From assembly GCF_904846075.1 (NCBI RefSeq), contig NZ_CAJGZH010000001.1:434001-498000 (forward strand): 64,000 bases of DNA, read 5' to 3'. This DNA is from Psychrobacter glacincola (lineage in GTDB: Bacteria > Pseudomonadota > Gammaproteobacteria > Pseudomonadales > Moraxellaceae). The notes under the pieces were generated by a model. It ran no database searches and was not told the origin of the DNA. It worked only from the letters and a program-made list of their open reading frames with translations. A program made the position numbers and the translations under genes. Positions 61,649 through 64,000 of this stretch are shown piece by piece; the first letter of the stretch is position 1, and the number at the start of each line of letters is the position of its first letter.

Positions 61649-63202
61649 ATGATGCAACTGCCGTACAGTTTTGCGAAACGCCATCAAATTTTGGCCATAC
61701 TTGCCATTGATCCTGAGCTGCCAGCGACTTTGGTGCTGACCAAAGCCACGCCATTATCAGCGATTAATGAGGCAGTGCGATTTTTACAGCAGCAAGGGGT
61801 ACGCGGTGTGCCCACTTATGAAAGCATCAGCGCCGATGACTTTGAAAAGCGCATGAACGCCGCTTATGCAGGCAATACTGGTGAGTCACAGCATATTGCC
61901 GCTGGGCTCGAAGACCATCCTGATCTTGATAGTTTGGCAGATAGCGTCCCTGAAACTGAAGATCTGATGGATCAACAAGATGATGCGCCTATCATTCGTC
62001 TCATCAATGCATTGTTGTCCGAAGCGATACGTTTAAACGCCTCAGATATCCATATTGAAACCTTTGAAAAACGCTTGGTCGTTCGCTTTCGCGTTGACGG
62101 GGAATTAAAAGAAATCATTACGCCAAAACGCCAATTAGCGCCATTATTGGTATCGCGTATCAAAGTCATGGCCAAGCTCGATATTGCCGAAAAACGCGTG
62201 CCACAAGATGGACGTATCAGTTTGCGCTTGGCAGGTCGTGAGGTTGATGTGCGGGTATCGACATTGCCATCAAGCTTTGGTGAACGCGTGGTCATGCGTC
62301 TATTAGATAAGCAAGCAGGTCGCCTGAATATGACCTATCTTGGGCTGTCTGATAACGATTATAGCGAGCTTAAGCGCTTGATTCATCGCCCACACGGCAT
62401 TATTTTGGTGACAGGACCGACAGGTTCAGGGAAAACCACGACGCTATATTCAGCACTGACCGATCTCAATGACCAAACCCGTAATATCTTGACCGCTGAA
62501 GATCCGATTGAGTTTCAGCTCGATGGTATTGGGCAAACGCAGGTTAATAATAAAGTCGATATGACTTTTGCCAAAAGTTTACGTGCGATGTTACGTCAAG
62601 ATCCAGACGTGGTAATGGTTGGTGAGATTCGCGATTTAGAAACGGCAGAGATTGCCGTACAAGCGTCGCTTACTGGACATTTGGTGTTATCAACTTTACA
62701 CACCAACACCGCCATTGGTGCCGTCACGCGTCTGCAAGATATGGGCGTTGAGCCATTTTTATTATCGTCATCGCTGATTGGTGTCGTCGCCCAGCGCTTG
62801 GTGCGTACGTTATGCCCGCATTGTCATGGCTGGCAAGTGGCTGATAGCGAACAGGCTAAATTATTTACTGAGATTGGTATTGTGCCAGTCTCAGAGAATG
62901 GTGCTGAAACTTTAACAACTACACCTATCAATCTACCCAGACCAGTTGGCTGCGATAAATGCAATCAATCAGGGTTTAAAGGACGGACGGCGATATATGA
63001 AGTGGTGCCCGTTGATGATACCTTGCGCCGTATGATTCATAGTAATACCGCCGAGTACGAGCTAGAGGAGTACGCACGTCAGCAGACACCGTCGATTCGT
63101 GCGGATGGGTTGCATAAAGTCATTGCAGGTCGTACGACGTTAGAGGAAGTGCTACGAGTGACGAAAGAGAGTGCCTTAGCTGATGACACGATACTTGTAT
63201 AA
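61649..63202 (+). CDS. gspE: Type II secretion ATPase GspE
   Basis: Cytosolic hexameric ATPase that drives type II secretion. 517 aa. An N-terminal GspL-interacting region is followed by ASDIHIETFEKRLVVRFRVDG, Walker A TGPTGSGKTTTLYS, the Asp box ILTAEDPIEFQLDGIGQTQV, Walker B DPDVVMVGEIRDLETAEIA and the His box LTGHLVLSTLHTN. The tetracysteine zinc site (CPHC ... CDKCNQSGFKG) marks GspE/PilB rather than PilT. It stands without other gsp or pil genes here. Gsp genes are dispersed in related genera, so GspE is favoured over PilB on length and sequence, though not proven. Confidence 0.9.
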   Translation: MMQLPYSFAKRHQILAILAIDPELPATLVLTKATPLSAINEAVRFLQQQGVRGVPTYESISADDFEKRMNAAYAGNTGESQHIAAGLEDHPDLDSLADSVPETEDLMDQQDDAPIIRLINALLSEAIRLNASDIHIETFEKRLVVRFRVDGELKEIITPKRQLAPLLVSRIKVMAKLDIAEKRVPQDGRISLRLAGREVDVRVSTLPSSFGERVVMRLLDKQAGRLNMTYLGLSDNDYSELKRLIHRPHGIILVTGPTGSGKTTTLYSALTDLNDQTRNILTAEDPIEFQLDGIGQTQVNNKVDMTFAKSLRAMLRQDPDVVMVGEIRDLETAEIAVQASLTGHLVLSTLHTNTAIGAVTRLQDMGVEPFLLSSSLIGVVAQRLVRTLCPHCHGWQVADSEQAKLFTEIGIVPVSENGAETLTTTPINLPRPVGCDKCNQSGFKGRTAIYEVVPVDDTLRRMIHSNTAEYELEEYARQQTPSIRADGLHKVIAGRTTLEEVLRVTKESALADDTILV

Positions 63203-63270
63203 AATGCCTAGAGTGCATTGGTGATTGTTTAATCTACCTCAGATAAAGGGTCTGCACAGCAGATAAAAGA

Positions 63271-63293
63271 TAACTGGCTATGGTAGCCAGTTA
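63271..63293. terminator. Hairpin between convergent gspE and ridA-like genes
   Basis: Perfect 10-bp stem TAACTGGCTA / TAGCCAGTTA with a TGG loop, but with only weak T-richness after it, so termination is probable, not certain. Confidence 0.6.
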
Positions 63294-63307
63294 TTTGATG
63301 GTCATTC

Positions 63308-63358
63308 TTTAGTGCTTTGAATACTTTAGTGCTTTGAATACTTCAGTGCTTTTAATAA
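63308..63358. repeat. 17-bp tandem repeat, three copies
   Basis: TTTAGTGCTTTGAATAC at 63308 and 63325, then TTCAGTGCTTTTAATAA at 63342. Lies between the convergent gspE and ridA-like genes, next to the latter's stop. Confidence 0.8.
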
Positions 63359-63378
63359 TTTAACTTGTGAAATCGCTA

Positions 63379-63867
63379 TTATTTTGCAGCGATACATTCA
63401 ACTTCAACGCTGGCACCTGCCGCCAATTCAGCGACGCCAAAGGCTGAACGTACCGGATAAGGTTTGGCCAATTCCGCTTTATAGACTTTATTAAAATCGT
63501 CAAAGTCATCCATGTCTGTCAGCATCGCCATACATTTGACGATGTCTGATTTTTGATAGCCGTATTTTAACAAGGTTTCATCAATATTATCCAGTGCTTG
63601 CTTGGCTTCGGCTTTGACACCACCTTTGACCAATTTGCCATCTTTAAAACCAATTTGTCCAGACATGTATAGCGTATCGCCCACCCGTACTGCTTCTGAA
63701 AAAGGATAATTACCACCATCACCAAGAAATACAGGGCTAGACTTAGTCACACTTGCGGTATTTGCCATTGGCGCCGCATTCGCTGTCATAGCAAGGCCTA
63801 GTGAGCACGCGCCCACGAGCAACGCCTTAGTTAAATGGGCAGTCAATTTATGGGTAATCTTGGACAT
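63379..63867 (-). CDS. RidA-family protein with signal peptide
   Basis: 162 aa from ATG 63867, with GGAGA ahead of it. RidA-type proteins hydrolyse reactive enamines/imines and are normally cytosolic and about 130 aa. Here residues 1-32 form a signal peptide (LTKALLVGACSLGLAMTANA) ending at AxA, so the product is probably periplasmic. The conserved fold is present: MSGQIGFKDGKL, QALDNIDETLLKYGY, and PVRSAFGVAELAAGASVEVE with the catalytic Arg. Activity outside the cytosol is inference. Confidence 0.88.
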   Translation of the reverse strand: MSKITHKLTAHLTKALLVGACSLGLAMTANAAPMANTASVTKSSPVFLGDGGNYPFSEAVRVGDTLYMSGQIGFKDGKLVKGGVKAEAKQALDNIDETLLKYGYQKSDIVKCMAMLTDMDDFDDFNKVYKAELAKPYPVRSAFGVAELAAGASVEVECIAAK

Positions 63868-64000
63868 CGCTGTCTCCTTATTATAAGTTTTTTTCACAAT
63901 TTTTTTAAATTCACTATACAAGTTTAACAAACATAATGTCTCATCACACTAGATGACACATTATGTCTTACTTATGCTTAACCAGTTATTGGTCGTTTTG

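Overview
The window reads as chromosomal DNA of a gammaproteobacterium of the Moraxellaceae, most likely Psychrobacter. This is inferred from moderate GC, the style of the proteins, a wax ester synthase/DGAT, a single-chain PurL, a long-form Pta, and the gene neighbourhoods lptM-lysA-dapF-xerC, rpoN-hpf and rpsU-yqeY. No 16S or other decisive marker is present. I see no rRNA, tRNA, CRISPR array, prophage or intact transposase.

Layout. 1-9.2 kb: a truncated HI0933-type flavoprotein, acs, a renalase-like FAD oxidoreductase, an MgtC-like protein, two tandem paralogous small proteins of unknown function, pgsA, a MITE-like element, a lipoprotein and a PPOX-fold stress protein. 9.6-13.7 kb: purL. 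13.7-17.1 kb: an AT-rich accessory island with a small HTH-like protein, a divergent 37-residue Pro/Gly/Asn-rich peptide gene, a zinc-ribbon membrane protein and a 471-aa protein with a HEPN-type RN-x3-H motif. 17.1-27.8 kb, nearly all minus strand: tdh-kbl, pdxJ, an AmiD-like amidase, a MOSC protein, rsfS, nadD, pta and ackA. 28.4-36.1 kb, mostly plus strand: lptM, lysA, dapF, xerC, a nitrilase-family gene (minus), rpoN and hpf. 36.3-44.9 kb: thiS, a DUF423 protein, rpoH, a TusA-like gene, an M48 protease, yqeY, rpsU, two lipoproteins (one a cytochrome c), tsaD and crcB. 45-49.7 kb: a small TPR-like orphan, metR and a potABC-like transporter without a binding protein. 50-64 kb: carbonic anhydrase, gloA, mscS, cytochrome c', hemF, ribA, dxs, suhB, WS/DGAT, thiG, gspE and an exported RidA-like protein.

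How genes work together. acs and ackA-pta together cover acetate activation and overflow. kbl-tdh degrades threonine to glycine and acetyl-CoA. lysA-dapF supplies lysine and meso-DAP. pdxJ, dxs, thiS and thiG share the DXP/PLP/thiamine network: dxs makes the DXP used by PdxJ and ThiG. rpoN, rpoH, hpf and rsfS are global regulators of transcription and translation.

The intergenic DNA is rich in small repeats: a 267-bp element with perfect 22-bp terminal inverted repeats plus a collapsed relative; a 164-bp element with 10-bp inverted ends plus a possible solo end; a ~110-bp dispersed repeat present twice; two duplicated terminators, each pair flanking a possible insertion; a hexanucleotide microsatellite; and several 2-3 copy tandem repeats of 12-20 bp. 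The best candidate for something undescribed is the 14.1-16.8 kb island, where a TGTCCT/AGGACA operator-like cluster sits between the HTH-like gene and the small peptide gene.
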